Source of the DNA: Bilabrum cf. latius
Lineage: Eukaryota > Bigyra: Bicosoecida > Bigyra > Bicosoecida
Direction of reading: 5' to 3'
Assembly: GCA_965178125.1 (NCBI GenBank)
Contig: OZ237749.1
Location: forward strand, 620,001 to 684,000
DNA: 64,000 bases
Part shown: positions 46,746 through 58,790 of the stretch, piece by piece
Layout: every line of letters starts with the position of its first letter
Numbering within the stretch: position 1 is the stretch's first letter
Made by a program: the position numbers and the translations under genes
Notes under the pieces: generated by a model
Told to the model about the DNA's origin: nothing
What the model saw: only the letters and a program-made list of their open reading frames with translations
Databases searched by the model: none

Positions 46746-48353
46746 TCACACATGGGCTCCTGCGCTTGTCACACCAACTGCGCCTGCGGGGCGATCTGCC
46801 AGCGCTCGCACGAAGGCGCTGACTAGCTGAGGCCTCTCCTCCATGACCTGGTGGGACGCCTGCTTCGCGATGCCTAGCCAAAGAGATCTTCGCTCTGCCA
46901 CGGCAACCGCCTCCCTTGCCATCTGCAGCATTTTGCCAGGCCCAAGTCCGTACGGTATCACGCGACTATCTGCAAATGCCGCTGCCGCCGCCTCCTCAGA
47001 TGCCTCTCCGTCAATCGGAGCAGGAGCATCACTCGCTGCCTTGCTTCCCGCACCCGCACCCGCACCCGCACCCGCACCCGCACCCGCACCAGCACCAGCA
47101 CCAGCACCAGCACCAGCACCAGCACCAGCACCAGCACCAGCACCAGCACCAGCACCAGCACCAGCACCAGCACCAGCACCAGCACCAGCACCAGCACCGC
47201 CGTCGGCCTCCTCCCAGAAGCGCCTCGCCAGTGCCCTGGCCCCATCCAGAGGCAGGATGCCGTCCTCCTCCCCGTGCAGAACAAGGACAGGGACGCCGGG
47301 AATGCCCCAGCCGCCCGCGTGCAATGACGCGCGAGCCGCAGGGCCGAGACCAGCGTCCTCGTCTTTGTCTTCGTCTTCGTCATCGTCACCGCGACCGCGG
47401 CCGTGCTCGGTCGCTGCTGTATCGGCTCCGGATCCGCTAACGGGCCCGCCCTCCTCTGCGTCCAGCTCTTCCCCTCGCAAGGACACGTCCACGTCATCGG
47501 TTTCGGCGGCACCCGCTCGCCTGGCCGACGCACCTGCCTTGCCACCGGCCGTGCCAGAGCCGGCGGGCTTGCCCCACCGCATCTCTACCTTGCCGGTGCC
47601 GCCGAGGTGGATGCCCCAGTGCATGGCGGCATAGAAGGGCTTGATGACATCCCACTAGTTGCGCTGGGAAGCATATCGAGATATTTCTGCCAGCTCAGGA
47701 TCAGACAACGGATGGTATGCCATGTGTGCGAAATCTGCGCTCATGCTCCCCTGAAGGCAGGATAGGCAGCAATCCGGCATTCCAAAGATAGGGTGCTTTG
47801 CTGCAGCCGGGCATTCTAAGCCAGTCGCAACGAGTAACACCCCAGCAATATCATATCCAGCAGCAACTGCTGCTCTAGCCACGCGAAGAGCAACAACTGA
47901 GCCAAACGAATGACCCACAAGAACGAACCTAAGCTTCGAAGTTAGGCTGCCGCTCACGCTTCCACGCAAGTCTCTTGTTAACCCCGGTGAAGTCCCTGCG
48001 CCCTATATTAGCTTCACGAATGCCTCGGCATCCGCAACCATCTCATCTTCTGAATACAATGAGTTGCCGTGGCCATTGGGCTTGGATGCCTAGCCACATC
48101 CAAGCGCATCATATGAAGCGACATTTACGGACTATAGCATCGAGTCATTAAACTGGCCCCGAAATTGATCCAAAGATGCCAACGATCCGTGGAAAAATAC
48201 CACCATGACGTCTCGATCTGTCGCGGAGATTCCTCTAGTTGCACATCGAACTACTGAGATGGACCTCCCTTCTCGAATCTCGACCGGCGTGCGAGTAGAG
48301 GCAATGGCTGCTTTTAGTGGAGCTATCGCTGGCTTCTCGTCATGACTACTCAT
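46746..48353 (-). CDS. ABHD8-like alpha/beta hydrolase with a Gly-Ala repeat insertion
   Basis: Single exon, 535 aa, stop TGA. VMVVFFHGSLASLDQFRGQF is the oxyanion strand, followed by SYDALGCGQASKPNGHGNSL, the nucleophile elbow FVLVGHSFGSVV (Ser), and IFGMPDCCLSCLQ, which resembles ABHD8. VPVLVLHGEEDGILP contributes the acid and QASHQVMEERP the His. Between acid and His lies a Gly-Ala dipeptide run of about 50 residues, and an acidic insert precedes the acid strand. TAG codons at 47655-47657 and 48090-48092 (the Q of GCGQASKP) read as Gln. The gene converges with the GDPD-like gene, 74 bp apart. Substrate unknown. Confidence 0.85.
47049..47198 (-). repeat. hexanucleotide repeat encoding (Gly-Ala)n
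   Basis: On the plus strand, about eight copies of cgcacc are followed by about sixteen to seventeen copies of agcacc. On the coding strand these are (Gly-Ala) with two different synonymous Ala/Gly codon phases, so two separate expansions lie end to end. Confidence 0.95.
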
Positions 48354-48481
48354 CCAATTCGGACTGGGACACACACGTATCCACGAATCTTGCGTCTCGT
48401 CACACTACTCCACGGGTGCATGGGGTGAAAAACATGCCATATTCACTGATCCTGACGCCAAAAGCAACCTTCGGACGCGAA

Positions 48482-51400
48482 TTATGTCATCAATTTTAGT
48501 AGCACTCCAGCAGGATCGCTCAGGGCTGTATCTAGAGGGAAGGGACCACGGCGGCCGGTCCACCTACTCTTCCGCTTTCCCTTCGTGTTTGGCCTACCCT
48601 TGGGAGGTTTCGGGGGGCCCATGATGCGTTTATGTGCACGTTTCAAGGTCTGGGCCACACTTGAGCTGCTACGTACACGCTGGATGGTCCAAGGATCCCG
48701 GTTGTCCGTGCTTGCCTCTTCCTTCGAGCTCTGTGCCTACGAGCCGATTTCCACCCTTGTCCACCGTTCGAGTTTGCCTCGCGATTCTTGCTTCTACGAA
48801 GCATCTTGCTTGTGACTGCTCACCTAAGTTGCTATTGTCTTCGTAACTGAGCGAGTGCTCCCTCGCTCTGACGCGAGCCGTGCTGCATTATCTTCCACCC
48901 CCCGTGCCGAAGAATGTCTCGGATCTTGGCTTGCTGTGCCCTGAGATGCAGTTGCATCGCGAGTTAGCGCAGCTCCGGCTGGAACAAAGCTGTCGCTTGG
49001 ATCGTCTGCAGGGGTATTGTCTGATTCGCTCCAGGCGCCGGCCTGGGTGCTCTCCGCAGTCGTGACCCGCTGCCTCCTCTTGGCCGCCATGCGAAGGGCC
49101 TGTGCCCTGGTTATTGTTCCCTCGCGAACAATGTGCTTGGCAGCAATTCTGGCACTCAAAGAACCCAGAGCGTGCTATGAACTCTCCCTCTGCTTCTGCC
49201 AACCCGAGCCGTCTGCATGCTCTGGCTGCACCTCACGCAGAGGTGGTGAAGCTGGACCTTTCACCGGCACATGAGTCCTCCTATGGACGATATCTCGAGC
49301 TCGAGCATGCCTTCCTGCTAGTGATCGAGCAGTCTGCGGGCGGCCCCGCATTCCCTGGCGCTATGTGACAGAAGCAGCAGAGGGTTGCAGCCGACGGACT
49401 GCATGCGAAGGTCGGGCACTCAGCGGCCGAGTTCTCCTTGGTGGGGCGCGCGGAAGCCCTCTCGGTAGCAAGGCAATTCCGTCACGCCTATGCGGCAGCA
49501 TCGGGCCGTCTGACGGCATCATCGAGGGTAGGGTGGCAGCACCAAGTGCCTATATCGGCTGCTCTGTCCTGAGGTCGCCACCAGCCTTTGCAAACGAACT
49601 GACGACCCCGCTGGTATCGGCCTATACGATGGGCTGACTGGCCTCTTCGTGTATTCCAGCAGCAGCAGCTCCACGTGTAGAGCCCAATGCATGTGCTCGC
49701 GATTCTGACGGGGTCAAGTGTCGATTTGATCGGAATGGGGCCACGGCAGACTGCGGCCTGCGCCTGCGCAGGGCCGCAGCAGTGTGCACACGCAGAGGTT
49801 CTGCCCTGTTATCGTCGCTTGTATCACCTCCATGAGGCTGGCCAGCGCGTTCTTCTGGCTGCTGCAGCGCATGCACGTGAAGATCGCAGTTCTGATGCTG
49901 CTCTGCGTGCCATGTCTAGGATGTCTTGGCAGTCAGCTTTGCACCGTTCGTGGCTGAGGCTGCAGCGAGAGCCACATCGGCCTGGATGAGCAGCACAGAC
50001 CGAAGGAATGGAACACCGCCCATCATGATCTGTACCTCCTCGATCTAACGGTATCCTGCACTGTGTCCTCGCGATAGGGTACCTGCTTCAGGTTGTTTGA
50101 GCTCTGTGGAATCGCATGGCTCGGACCCGCCCCCTTCGATCGCAAGAAGGACCTTTCCAGCATGCAGCTCCAGCTTCTACGACACGCGACGAAGGCTCAA
50201 GGTGAGGTCAGCAAGAACCACAAAGGTCTCAAATATCCTGGCAGCGCTGTCCTCCACTGCAGACTAGTGCGAGAGGCCACCGTTGGTTGAGGGGACAGAG
50301 CCAGCAAGAGCCGCGTCGATTCCTCGTGCTACCACCAAGAAGTGATCCATTGCTGCGGCTCTCTGACGCCTGAGCTCGAGGCTTTGATCGCCTGTCTCAG
50401 CATCCAGTGCTGGCACAATCTCTGCGCAGCACCGCACGTATGCATCCAGACTGGCGCGAGATAGCACGCCGACCACATCGTTGACGCCCATTCGAGGAGT
50501 CTTCTTGTTGATGGTTCGCCTGCCTAGCATCGCAAGGAGCGCGATGCAGGCCTCAGCCTCTTCCAATTGCTACTTCAGCTGCGCAATGACCATCTCTCGC
50601 CTGGTCGCCATCACATGGATGGCATTCATGTATGGCAGCAGCAAACCAGCGGTTGTTTGCGGAGGCCCCGTGTCCGGGTCGAACGGCTCCGGAACGACAA
50701 CACATCGCCCATCGCGCCCCCGCATCCAAAGCTCTGCTGCTCTCGGCAGCCTCCGCCACGCATCGTTCTTGTCGTGGTCAAAACCCATGCTGGATGCTCC
50801 TCGTCTTGCCTCAGCAGTCGGCTTGAATCCAGCGACATCCATCGTGCTCTCGTCAAGAACCACTCGCCTGTCAGACTGGCGCGCTCGCAGCCGCGGTCCT
50901 GGCCTACGCGAGGCTGGCTGTATCTATTGATCACCGCTGGAGTTCTGTACTCGGTATGACTCAACCGGAAGGCGTGGGGATCGCTGCGGTGCAGTCACTA
51001 CTCTGCCGAGCACGCCAGCCTGAGAAGGCTGCAAAACACTTGTTGCGTGACTGCTGCAAATACGTTCATACTGCGATTGTGCTCCGCGCTGCCGCTGGCC
51101 CACCTTCTCACAATCTATTCCAACATCAACGGCTGTGTGCATGCCCGTCTGGCCTACTTGGCTGCCAAAGCCAGGCGCAGTGCTCTCGGCACCAGTGCCC
51201 GAGCCCGTGCCTGTGCCGTGGACTGGTGTCGTCGTCGTCCGAGGCGAATGCGCCTCAACTGCGAGACCTGCAGGGTTCACAGTGCTCGGCAATACTGCAA
51301 TGATGGCACTGCTATCGCGCCACTCTATCGATGGATCAGCTGGAGCAGGAGCAGCTGACGTGCGGTTACGAGCCCCTGCGGCAGCCGCGGACGCCGGCCG

Positions 51401-54400
51401 ATCCGGCCTGCTCCTAGCCTGCCTGTACACTATGTGCCGTGGCGATCGTGACTCGATAGGCCCCTGCTACAGACCACTCTCCTGACTCGAATGCCGGCTC
51501 CACTCTGAAGCGCGGGAGGAGCGCGCCCGGTCCAGCATGGCACGGTGGGCAGCAGCACGACTGAGCTGGTCCCTGACACCAGCTTCCCTGCGCCTGGCTG
51601 CCTCCAATCCATCGGCCGTGGCTTTTGCTTTCCGACTGGATACGAGTGATGCCCGCTTACGCCTGTCCTCTAAAGCTACTGCAGATCTAGGCCGTGCCCT
51701 GGTACTACCGACACTTTGAACCGCTCGGCGATCGGCCGCGGAAGGCTGCGATCGACCACCCTTTTCACCTTGGTCTCCATCGCGCTCCCCGCCTGCAAAC
51801 TGCAGCGCAAGCGCTTTGTCGCCATTGCCAAGTCCCGCGAACAGCTCCAACCTCCGACGGTCTGCCTCCTCTTGCGCCCTTGATGCCGCGTCCTCCGCTT
51901 CGCGTCGCCGCCGCTCCTCGCTAGTGGTCTTGCGCTCGCGCTTCTCGCGTCGCCAGCGGATCGTTCTTGCCGTCTGCAACCTAGTCCTATCACCGAACCC
52001 CTTTCCCACCCGTGTCACGCTGCGACGATGTGCCCTTGGAGATGCGCTCCGCACCCTGCGCTTGCGCCTCCTCGACTTGCGCTTCAGGGCCCGAGCATCC
52101 GCAGAGCCTGCATCAGTGCCTGTGCTGCCGAGTTCACCCAGCGAGCTCTCGCTCGCAGCTGTTGATTCATCCAGCAGGGTGCCAACTCCAGCCCCAGCCG
52201 TTCCCCGCAGACCGGCCATTGCGCCTCGCAGGCGGTCGATTTCGCCGGCGCCTTGCGCCACCTCCCTGACCTTCTGGTCAGATTTCCACCGGACCCCGTG
52301 CTTGCGCAGAGCCTTAACATATTTGCCGAATCCGAGCCTCTTTAGCTCTTTCGGATCGAGCTCGTCAAACTCGAAGAACCCTCCCGACGCTGCAATGGCA
52401 CGTGGCGGTGCATCGGCGGGCACAGTCGCCTCATTGGCGCTGCCCCCAGAGCTGCTTCGCGCAACGAATGATTCCCCTCTGACCCGACGGTTCGCTGCAA
52501 TCCATGCGGCATCTTGCAGTCCTCGGTTGCGTGGCGACCGCCGGCCGTCCGCGAACAGAGACCCAGCTGTGGAAGTCGCTTCACTTTCCTTTGCCACATG
52601 AGTGTGTGGTAGGCAGCCCGACTGCGCAGTCGGATCCGATGGATGGACGCTGCCTGCGCTCGAGCTCGCGACCGCACTTGCAAGCGCATCAGCTTCAGCT
52701 GCTCCGGTGCTGCCGGCCGCCAGTGCCCAGAGATCCACTGCTGTGTAGCTCCGGAACACAACACCAGCATCAGTCCCAACCGCATTTCCCGAGAAGGACT
52801 AAGTATGCCCCGGAAGTCCATGACTATCGGCAGCAATAGATTCATCCCGACTATCGGCTGCCCGGGCGCTGGCAGCATCTTCCCTGCTCTGTGCTGCTTC
52901 TCTTACATCTGCGTCTTCCACGGCCGTCTGCGCCTGAGACCGTCGCAGTAGCGACGAGAGCCTAAAGGAGCCGGTTGCCTGCATCCCACCGCCAAGCAGT
53001 CGAGCCGTCTGCTGCCATAGGGCCGACTGCTGCTCCTCTTCCACCGCTAGCTGCCGGCGGGAACCACCCCAGAATGCCCTGTATCTTGACCTCGAGAACT
53101 TGAGCCGCTCCCTATTTTCCGAGGCCTGCGCGCCTTTGGATGCAGCATCAGGAGGCTGGGCGTGGCCCTATCTCCTTGTCTGGGACAGCCCACCGTGGGG
53201 AGGCTGCTTCCTTGTCCTCGTCCTTGTCCTCGTCCTCGTCGCCCTCTGGCTCCGGCTGCTCGTCTCCTTGGACCCAGGCGTACCCCCTGCGAGCTGATCT
53301 GGAGCTGCATCTCCATTTCTCAGGAGTGCCGTCTGGTCAGCGAATTCCTGCGGTTCGCTTGCATCCTCGCAGCTGCCCGTCTCGCTGTTGCTGTCGCTGT
53401 AGTACAGCTCGACCTCCTCGTCTCCTTCAGCTTCACGGTTGGCGCTGCTATGGGATTCTTCAAAGGGGCTGTTGCTCTTGCCATGGCCCTGCATCTCGCT
53501 GTGGGTCCCCAGGAATGCGTCGAGTGCATCCTCGTCCGAAATCTCAACCACCGGAATCTCACCGAAACTACCCAATCGATGAGGAGGGTGAGCCTGAGCC
53601 TCACGGTGGCGGTGTTGGTCGTGAGGTGCGCCCCGCCCGGACTGCCCGTCGGCATAGGCGTGTCCCGATGCCCTTGCAGCATCAATTTCCGAAACGTCAC
53701 CGATGTCAGCCAGGCCGCCCGGCTGCCCGCCCACCGACTCCAGGAAAGCAGCTGACCTCCCGGCGCACCAATGCCTGACCTCCGGCAGCACCGCGAGCAT
53801 GCCATCAGTGAGGGACTCTCGAACCTCTTTGGGTACTCGATGGACTCCTCGGCCCACGTCGTAGATATTCTCAACCTCCTTGCGGCGCTCGGCCTGTCGT
53901 GCTTCTGCTCGCCTGCGCTGCTGGACGGCCTTGCCGTCTGCCTTCTGCAGCGATCGCTGCCACATCTGCTCTTCTTGGTCAGCAGCGTGATGCAGTTTAT
54001 CTAGCTGCTTGATGCGCTCCTCTTCTTCTCTGTTCCAGCCAAGGTGCATTCCCCAGGACCTGCCGTCCGGTCCGCTCAGGTCCCCCGTGGCCAACAGATC
54101 CTCTCGTTTCGTCTCCTCGTCACAAATGGGACAGCCCTTCTCCGTGAGCTCTTGAATTCGTTGTTTTCCATCATCTACTGCTCTGATCCGGCTATTGTAC
54201 GACTACAGCCACTTTGATGCAAGCGAGTGCCGCTTTTCGACATGACCAATGACAAAGCTCTGCAGCAGCCGCGGAGATCCAGCCAAAGCTTGCTTCACGC
54301 TGGAAATGGGTGTGGTAGGCGGAATTTGGGCCAGGGTTTCTTTAGCAAGCCTGAGATTGAGCCTGTGCACAGCACGCGGGCTGCGTGGCAGACTACTTCG

Positions 54401-54568
54401 CACGGACCCGCCTTGTGGTCGATCCGGTACCTTCTCTTGCTCAGCAGCTTGATGCAAGAATTCATCGTACAGATCCTTTGCTTCCGTATAGCTCATTGCT
54501 CCACGACGGGCATCCCTTTCCTCTACGAAATGTGCTGTGGGTAATCGAGCCTTCAACGAAGAATCCAT
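48482..54568 (-). CDS. uncharacterised very large protein (about 2030 aa)
   Basis: I followed one minus-strand frame from ATG at 54568 (or 54652) to TAA at 48482-48484; much of it was read codon by codon and only TAG interrupts it (for example 54200, 53165, 52799, 51467, 50924, 50570, 50264, 49622). The N-terminus reads SYTEAKDLYDEFLHQAAEQE; a C-x-x-C (GCPICDEET) follows near residue 125, then a charged helical stretch. A conserved-looking patch is FFEFDELDPKELKRLGFGKY. Most of the remainder is Arg/Ala/Ser-rich and probably disordered, with helical islands (RCCAEIVPALDAETGDQSLE). The C-terminus is basic (PPKPPKGRPNTKGKRK). No family recognised; nuclear or axonemal roles are both conceivable. 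It lies directly downstream of the RSP7-like gene on the same strand. Confidence 0.6.
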
Positions 54569-54708
54569 CGGTGGTGCGCCACACCACCCAACGGATACCA
54601 ACCAACGAACACTACACGGAGCTCCTGGAAACGGAATCGAAGCCGATAGCATTCGAGCGAACTGTCATGTCCATATCATATCGAAAGCATTTGAGTGCGC
54701 CGCATCAA

Positions 54709-56316
54709 TCAAAGGCTTGCAAGCCGCTGCTGCTCCTGCATCGCGACGAGCGTGTCGAACGCATAGCCGAGCACAGTCTGCAGCACCACCTCCCCGGACC
54801 CGTCCCCCGCATCTCCCACCCTAAGAACAGCCATAATTTGTTTCTGGGACAGCCCCGCCTCCATCCCATCCAGCGCAGCCGCCACCTTGTCATCCGACGC
54901 TCGCCCAGACCCGTCGTCAAGTGGAGCGAGCACTCCAGAGAGCCTCTCACCGAACGCGTCGTAGTCCATGCCGCCCACAGTGCTCAATGAGGCGTCCGTG
55001 GCGCGGGCAGACCGCAGCGCGCTGCTCTTCTCGAGGCTCTGCTGCAGCTCCACGTACGACAGCACGACCTTGGCTGCCGTGCCAGCGAACGTTCGGTAGT
55101 TCACCAGCCCCGTCTCCGGATCCGCCTCCGCCTCGCTGACCACGGCCCACACCTGGATCTCGCTCAGGCCTAGGTCCGCCGCGCTGACGGCCTCGGCCAG
55201 CGCCCCCGCGGGCAGCTGCCCCGACCTGTCCCCGCCCTCGCCGCCGCCCTCCTGGGCCTCCAAGTGGGCGAGCAGGTACTCCGTGAGCGCCGCCTCGTCC
55301 GCTGGCACGCGGTCCAGCTCGTACTGGTCCATGACGGTGTTCAGCAGCAGCTGAAAGGCAGTGGGCACGAACTCCTGGTATGCGATGCGACCGTCCCTGT
55401 CCTCATCTGCCTCCATCAGGGCCGCGTTGATCTCCCTCCGGCTGAACCCCAGGTCGCTCCTCCGAAGAACGTTCGCGAACTCTGCGCGGGAGAGGTACCC
55501 GCTTTCGTCCTCGTCCGCCTGCTGGAACATCTGGCCGAGCATCTGCTCGAGCTGCTCGCGGTCCAGGCCGTGGAGCAAGTACTCGGTTGCTCGCTCCATG
55601 CTGGCCTCTGCAGCTGCAGCGGCGTCACTGCGGAACTTGTCCTTTGCCACAAGAGACTCTACTACCTCGACTCCGATCGGGAGGAATTCTGCGGGGCGTC
55701 CATAGTTCGTGGTGCAATGCAATGCAATCGGTTGGGAGCTGTTGTTGCGCAGGCACCCTGTCGGACAAGCAGGCAGGTCGCCACGGGGCGAGACAGAGAC
55801 CTTGGGGTAATATCTGAGGAGTACTTGACACGAACAAACACATGCGTAGGAAAATTAGAAACTGCACCCACCTTCGTACGAAATGGAGCCATCGTCGTTC
55901 GCGTCTGCCTCAGCCAGCATTGGCCTCATTCTGCTTTCTGGAACACCGAGCGCATCGGCAAACTGCCGAATGACCTATCGGAATTCGGAAGCATCTAATG
56001 TTCCAGACTTATCGGTATCAGCATCCACAAAGAGTCGGTGGATCATCTCAGCTAGCTGCGCGCCGGTTGGGAAATCTGCGCCATCACCGCTGCCGCTGCT
56101 TGCACCACCACCTGCGCCACTTGCAGCGGCACGAGATCCGCTCCCACCTGCCGCCTTCTCAGCGAAGTGCTTTGCAGCATATTCAAGGATCCATCTCTCC
56201 TCATCAGCAACATCCTTGTCTCGCGGGAAATCGCGCAGCACTTCCCGCGTCAAGTCTCTCATGATCTCAGGAAATCCTTCCGGAATTCTGTAGCGCTTTG
56301 CATACTTTGAAGCCAT
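54709..56316 (-). CDS. RIIa-domain plus EF-hand protein, radial spoke protein 7-like
   Basis: Exons complement 55872-56316 and 54709-55688 (1425 nt, 474 aa), GT-AG, stop TGA. The N-terminus is a regulatory-subunit-II dimerisation/docking motif (RIPEGFPEIMRDLTREVLRD). EF-hands follow: FVDADTDKSGTLDASEFR, AEADANDDGSISYEEF (completed across the intron), QADEDESGYLSRAEF and MEADEDRDGRIAYQEF, all with acidic loop positions; further degenerate EF-hands come later. RIIa plus EF-hands is the layout of Chlamydomonas RSP7, a Ca2+-responsive part of the flagellar radial spoke; CABYR-like proteins are the alternative. TAG at 55975-55977 falls in the first EF-hand exit helix (EFR-Q-VIRQF). Divergent from HDAC, 131 bp away. 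Confidence 0.85.
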
Positions 56317-56447
56317 TATGCAGAACCGTGATCGTATACCTTGAGAAACTAGTGGAAGATTCCGATACTCCCAACTGAAAGTCCGTTGCACTACATGTTC
56401 CGCAACTCGGATCCGATCGGATTTGCGCGGCGCCGAAGTGCAACACC

Positions 56448-58604
56448 GTGGACGATTGTCGCGCTCAGCCGTCGCTAGCCGAGGATACCAGTGCCTGCGA
56501 GAGAATACACAGTGTTGCTAGCATTGAACTTGTCAATTCAAATAGGATGGCTTCGTCAGGCTTGAGAATCCTGGATGAAGAAGATGGGGACTCGGGAAAG
56601 TCAGGCAGTTCCTACAAGATGCCTTCGATTGGAACAGCAGCTTCTAGCAAGCGCCGCGTGTCGTACTTTTATGACCCAGAGATTGGAAGTAAGATTATCT
56701 CGATAGAGTCCATAAGCTTTATGAACCACCGCGGCGACACTGCTCTTATATTACCATAAGTCTCGATTTTGCTCCTGCAGATTGGCACTATGGTCAAGGT
56801 CACCCGATGAAGGTAAGTCGTGCAAAGCTTCCGTTCTGAACTTCGTATTCGTGTGTTACACACATAAAGTTCAGCGCACTGCCTGAGTTTCCAGAACAAA
56901 TGACACGGCTGGTTCACTCGGTTGCGCCTATCGCTCAATGCCCCGCAGCCTCATCGAGTGCGTATGGCGCACCACCTGATTGTCAGCTATGACCTGTACC
57001 GCCAAATGGAAATTTATGTGAGCCGCACCTGAGAAGCTGGGACATTGTTGGAATCCGGGCTTTTCCTTCCATTCCAGGGATTGTGTTGCACCGCTCGACG
57101 AACTCGCAGAGACCGCCCCTAATCGATGCCGCTGAAATGACGAGGTTCCACTCGGACGACTACATCAATTTCTTGCGGGTGATCACACCCGATAACATGT
57201 AGGACCATCTTCGGGAATTGCAGCGATGTGAGATGCTCCGCTCGGTGCGAGCGCACCCGGCGCCCAAATGGGTGATTCCATCCCGATACGTACTCGTGGC
57301 CAAATAGTGAAACTGATCATGTTTTTCATAATGTTGTCCTTTATTGAATTGCAGTTGCTGTCGGTGAGGATTGCCCAGTTTTCGACGGGATCTTCGAGTT
57401 CAACCAGCTCGCCACGTCGGGATCGATGGGAGGAGCCGCTCTTATCAACGCGGGAAGGTGTGACGTGGCTATTAACTGGGCCGGTGGGTTCCATCACGCC
57501 AAGAAGTCCGAGGCGAGCGGGTTCTGCTACGTGAACGACATCGTGCTGGCCATCCTCGAGCTGCTCAAGGTGCACCGCCGCGTGCTGTACATCGACATCG
57601 ACATCCACCACGGGGACGGCGTGGAGGAGGCCTTCTACACCACGGACCGGGTCATGTGCGTGTCCTTCCACAAGTACGGCGATTTCTTCCCCGGCACGGG
57701 CCACTGGGAGGACATCGGGTATGCCAAGGGCCGGAACACGAGCATCAACTTTCCCCTCCACGACGGGATGAACGACGAGGCCTACCGCACCATCTTCAAG
57801 CCCATCATCGCGGAGGTCATGGCTAGGTACCAGCCCGAGGCCGTGGTGCTGGAGCTCGGGGCCGACTCCCTGGCGGGGGACAGGCTGGGCTGCTTCAACC
57901 TTTCTCTCAAGGGACACGCGGAGTGCGTCGAGTTCGTCAAGTCGTTCGGGCTGCCCACCATCCTGCTGGGCGGGGGCGGGTACACGATGCGCAACGTGGC
58001 TAGGTGCTGGACTTACGAGACAAGCGTGATGCTCGGCCGAAGCATCCCTGACGAGCTGCCGTACAACGAGTACTTTGAGTACTACGGTCCCGACTATCGC
58101 CTGCACATTGACACCACCAACATGGAGAACAAGAACGACCGCAAGTACCTCGATGACGTCACTGCCAAGCTCCTCGGCGTCCTCAAGGAGCTGGAAATCG
58201 CCCCGTCAGTGGGCTATGACACAGGAGCGGCGGGCGGGGTGTCCCACCCCAGGCCCATGGAGATGGACACGGGCGCCTAGGATGACGCGAAGGATCCAGA
58301 CGAGAGGGACATGGAGGCGGAGGACCGACGGGCGGGTGACGAGGGGGAGATGCACTCGGGGGAGAAGGACCAGGACCACGACACGGTGGTGGAGGGCAAG
58401 TCCTCCATGCCCTCGAGCCTGGCCATGCAGGATGACGATGGGGTGCAGGGAGCCGCGACTGGGGGCGCCGCTTCAGCTGCAGCCGGGGCGGCCGGGGCTG
58501 GGGCTGGGGCTGGGGCTGGGGCAGGGGCAGGCAGTGCCTCGTCGTCTTCCTCTGCCGAAGCTTCCAAGGGCGCGTCGGGGTCGGCGGCGATGGAGGACGA
58601 CTGA
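56448..58604 (+). CDS. class I histone deacetylase (HDAC1/RPD3 type)
   Basis: Zn-dependent removal of acetyl groups from histone tails. Exons 56448-56688, 56781-56812, 56949-57017, 57110-57227 and 57355-58604; 569 aa, all GT-AG with matching phases, stop TGA. Splicing restores [59 protein letters not shown] and [18 protein letters not shown]. The catalytic core has [39 protein letters not shown] (His and Asp ligands), [17 protein letters not shown] and [17 protein letters not shown] at 57200-57202 follows ITPDNM, and another at 58278-58280 opens the acidic, Gly-Ala-rich tail. The second exon is only 32 nt. The start could be 56448 or a later in-frame ATG (56547, 56619). Nuclear, likely a Sin3/NuRD-type complex subunit. 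Confidence 0.95.
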
Positions 58605-58790
58605 AGGATCCAGGAGCCGGGAGGGGGATGGGGCGTGCAGGTGCAGGTGCAGGTGTGGTTCAGCCCGATCGAGGTGCGTGGTGTGACGATCATTGATTTC
58701 AGTCAGTCCGTTTGTTCAGTCTGTGTTGGAGCATACCGCATGGAATCTTGCAGTGCATGCAAGCAGCCAAGGCACGCCAAAAATGATAAA
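58605..58790. other. short spacer between convergent HDAC and tetraspanin genes
   Basis: 186 bases holding the two facing 3' untranslated regions; a few gcaggt-type hexamers at 58635-58655 are the only structure. Confidence 0.4.

Noticed and set aside
46843-47634. Plus-strand Ala-Pro repeat protein
   Set aside because: Antisense of the Gly-Ala run in the ABHD8-like hydrolase, whose catalytic motifs are on the minus strand.
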